DNA from: Streptomyces triticagri
GTDB lineage: Bacteria > Actinomycetota > Actinomycetes > Streptomycetales > Streptomycetaceae
Reading direction: 5' to 3'
Assembly: GCF_003429565.1 (NCBI RefSeq)
Contig: NZ_QUAK01000229.1
Span: 1-32,409, forward strand
DNA length: 32,409 bases
Part shown: in pieces, positions 31,160 through 32,409 of the stretch
Position numbering within the stretch: the first letter of the stretch is position 1
Layout of the letters: each line of letters starts with the position of its first letter
Position numbers and translations under genes: made by a program
Notes under the pieces: generated by a model
Told to the model about the DNA's origin: nothing
The model's input: only the letters and a program-made list of their open reading frames with translations
Database searches by the model: none

Positions 31160-31529
31160 GTCTATTCCTCCAGAACCGGAAGTACCGGCTGAGTGCGGCT
31201 GATTTCCGGGCAGTCGGCCGACCGCCTCGGTGATGTTCACGACGTCGCGAGACCAGAGTTGCCCAGCCGATCACCGCCGAACCACCCCGTACGCCCTGGT
31301 TCGCTCGCAAGCGTGAGGACAAGTCGATAAACCTGCTTGAACCCGGTAAATGCCCTGATCAGGGGCGCGCGGACGGCGCACGGGCGGCGCATTGATCGCA
31401 CGGGCGAGGCGCCCCAAGAGGCGAAGCGTTACGCCGGATCCCGAGCCTCACCCGTGAGTGAGCCGCACCTCACCTCTTCGCCACCGATCCCCTCTTCCCT
31501 TCTTCGAACATACGTACGAACATGGAGGC
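31160..31529. other. Divergent intergenic region
   Basis: A 370-bp gap between divergent genes with no supported reading frame. It holds a perfect 12-bp palindrome CCCTGATCAGGG (31353-31364) and, near the right end, a LexA-like box (31504-31519). Confidence 0.5.
31504..31519 (+). promoter_or_regulatory. LexA (SOS)-like box upstream of prim-pol gene
   Basis: TCGAAC-ATAC-GTACGA matches the actinobacterial LexA consensus TCGAAC-N4-GTTCGA at 11 of 12 positions. It ends 10 nt before the ATG at 31530. The CGAACAT half is repeated at 31517-31523. Confidence 0.5.
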
Positions 31530-32408
31530 ATGGCCACCTCCGAACGGCATGCCGCCACCCTGGCGCTCGCCCATGCACTCTCCGCCGCCGAGCGCGGTCT
31601 GGCCGTGATCCCGCTGTCCCGCTCGAAACTCCCCGCACTGCGCTCGCCGCACCGCGACGATCCGACCCCCACCGTCTGCCACGGGGAGTGCGGCCGCCCC
31701 GGGCACGGCGTGTACGACGCGACGACCGACCCGTCCCGCATCCGGCAGCTCTTCGCCGCCGCGCCCTGGGCCACCGGATACGGCATCGCCTGCGGACTGG
31801 CTCCACACCATCTGATCGGCATCGACCTCGACACCAAGTCGCCGTCCGACACCTCGGCAACCCTGCGCGAACTGGCCCTCAGGCATCTGTTCACGATCGA
31901 ACCGACGGTCGTCGTGGTCACCCCGAGCGGCGGCCGGCACCTCTGGCTCACCGGCCCGCCCGACGTCGTGGTCCCCAACTCGGCGAGCCGCCTGGCCCCC
32001 GGCATCGACGTCCGGGGCGCCGGCGGCTACCTGGTCGGCCCCGGCTCCCGTACCGAACACGGCGTCTACAGCACGGTCCCCGGTACGACCCACCTGGCAC
32101 CTGCGGCCTGTCCCCGGGCGCTGCTCCGGCTCATCGCACCCGCCACGCGCGCGTGCCGCCCGACCGCGGGCGGATCGCCGGCCCAGGGGCACGGCCTCGT
32201 CCAGTTCGTCCTCGCGGCCAGGATCGGTCAGCGCAACACCCGGTTGTTCTGGGCCGCTTGCCGCGCCTACGAGAACGGCTTCGGCGACAGCCTCGCCCCT
32301 GAGCTCACCGACGCGGCGGTCCGGGCGGGACTCAGCGCGCGCGAGGCGCGCGCCACGATCGCCTCCGCGGCCCGGCTGACCACGGGGCGCCCGGCCGGCG
32401 AGCGCTGA
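31530..32408 (+). CDS. Bifunctional DNA primase/polymerase (prim-pol) domain protein
   Basis: A 292-residue protein with an N-terminal prim-pol (AEP superfamily) domain: the catalytic D99-L-D101 (IGIDLDTK), the SGGRH motif with H137 (TPSGGRHLWL), and D160 in GIDVRGAGGYLVGPGS. A possible zinc site C50/C54 (VCHGECGRPGH) lies before it. The C-terminal part is helical (RNTRLFWAACRAYENGF) and has no helicase domain. Such proteins prime and extend DNA and are common in plasmids and phages, but this one lies outside the AICE. ATG at 31530 is chosen from the domain start; GGAGG is only 1 nt away, so initiation may use little or no leader. The stop is at 32406-32408, so the gene is complete. Confidence 0.88.
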   Translation: MATSERHAATLALAHALSAAERGLAVIPLSRSKLPALRSPHRDDPTPTVCHGECGRPGHGVYDATTDPSRIRQLFAAAPWATGYGIACGLAPHHLIGIDLDTKSPSDTSATLRELALRHLFTIEPTVVVVTPSGGRHLWLTGPPDVVVPNSASRLAPGIDVRGAGGYLVGPGSRTEHGVYSTVPGTTHLAPAACPRALLRLIAPATRACRPTAGGSPAQGHGLVQFVLAARIGQRNTRLFWAACRAYENGFGDSLAPELTDAAVRAGLSAREARATIASAARLTTGRPAGER

Positions 32409-32409
32409 C

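Overview
The window is high-GC actinobacterial DNA and almost certainly comes from a Streptomyces chromosome. Coding regions favour G/C in third positions, starts are ATG/GTG behind GGAGG-type sites, and the gene families fit: Scr1/DUF5753 regulators, DUF2637, an SSI-type protease inhibitor, a SigE-family sigma factor and secreted DUF1906 proteins. No species can be named from the sequence alone.

Layout. (1) Positions 1-2015 look like the end of an older genomic island. They hold the 3' end of an IS5-type transposase, a HAD hydrolase, a 31-residue zinc-ribbon microprotein, two small unknown genes, and a 3'-terminal tRNA-Ser(UGA) fragment (1958-2015) that resembles a distal attachment site. 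(2) Positions 2137-2667 carry one membrane-anchored helical protein. (3) Positions 2761-15702 are a complete pSAM2-like actinomycete integrative and conjugative element (AICE) inserted in the 3' end of tRNA-Arg(ACG). A 56-bp identical att repeat bounds it, and GTTGCCGTCA repeats that may be integrase arm sites lie at both ends. Its left half is cargo: a DUF6879/Scr1-type regulator module with two small partners, then a secreted S1 protease with a frameshift and a lipoprotein. Its right half is the core: a GntR repressor with a TAGTGSACC operator array, two small proteins, an FtsK/TraB translocase, a DUF2637 membrane protein, an HUH-like replication initiator, an excisionase and a tyrosine integrase, mostly with 1-4 nt gene overlaps. 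(4) From 15661 rightward is ordinary chromosome: tRNA-Arg(ACG), tRNA-Ser(GCT), an SSI-family inhibitor, a 1669-residue PAS/pseudokinase/receiver protein, an acyl-CoA ligase, a SigE-family sigma factor and a DUF1906 secreted protein. (5) Positions 25608-30613 form a tightly overlapping five-gene operon with the gene content of the mycobacterial cholesterol side-chain igr operon (two FadE, MaoC-DUF35, MaoC, Ltp2-type aldolase). (6) The end holds a small secreted Asn-rich protein and, divergently, a prim-pol gene preceded by a near-consensus LexA box.

How the parts work together. In the AICE, the GntR protein probably represses the transfer/replication operon through the array at 9501-9610. Int and Xis act on the tRNA att sites, Rep replicates the excised circle, and TraB with the DUF2637 protein moves double-stranded DNA between mycelia. 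A 41-residue coiled-coil peptide encoded convergently with the repressor shares the repressor's C-terminal helix motif and is a candidate antirepressor. In the igr-like operon, catalytic residues are split between subunits (one FadE and one MaoC domain lack theirs), as expected for obligate heteromers.

The observations I rate highest are the GntR/peptide mimicry, the His-less PAS pseudokinase, the 52-bp palindromic terminator with a parS-like centre, the LexA-like box before prim-pol, the igr-like operon, and the covarying terminators inside the att duplication.
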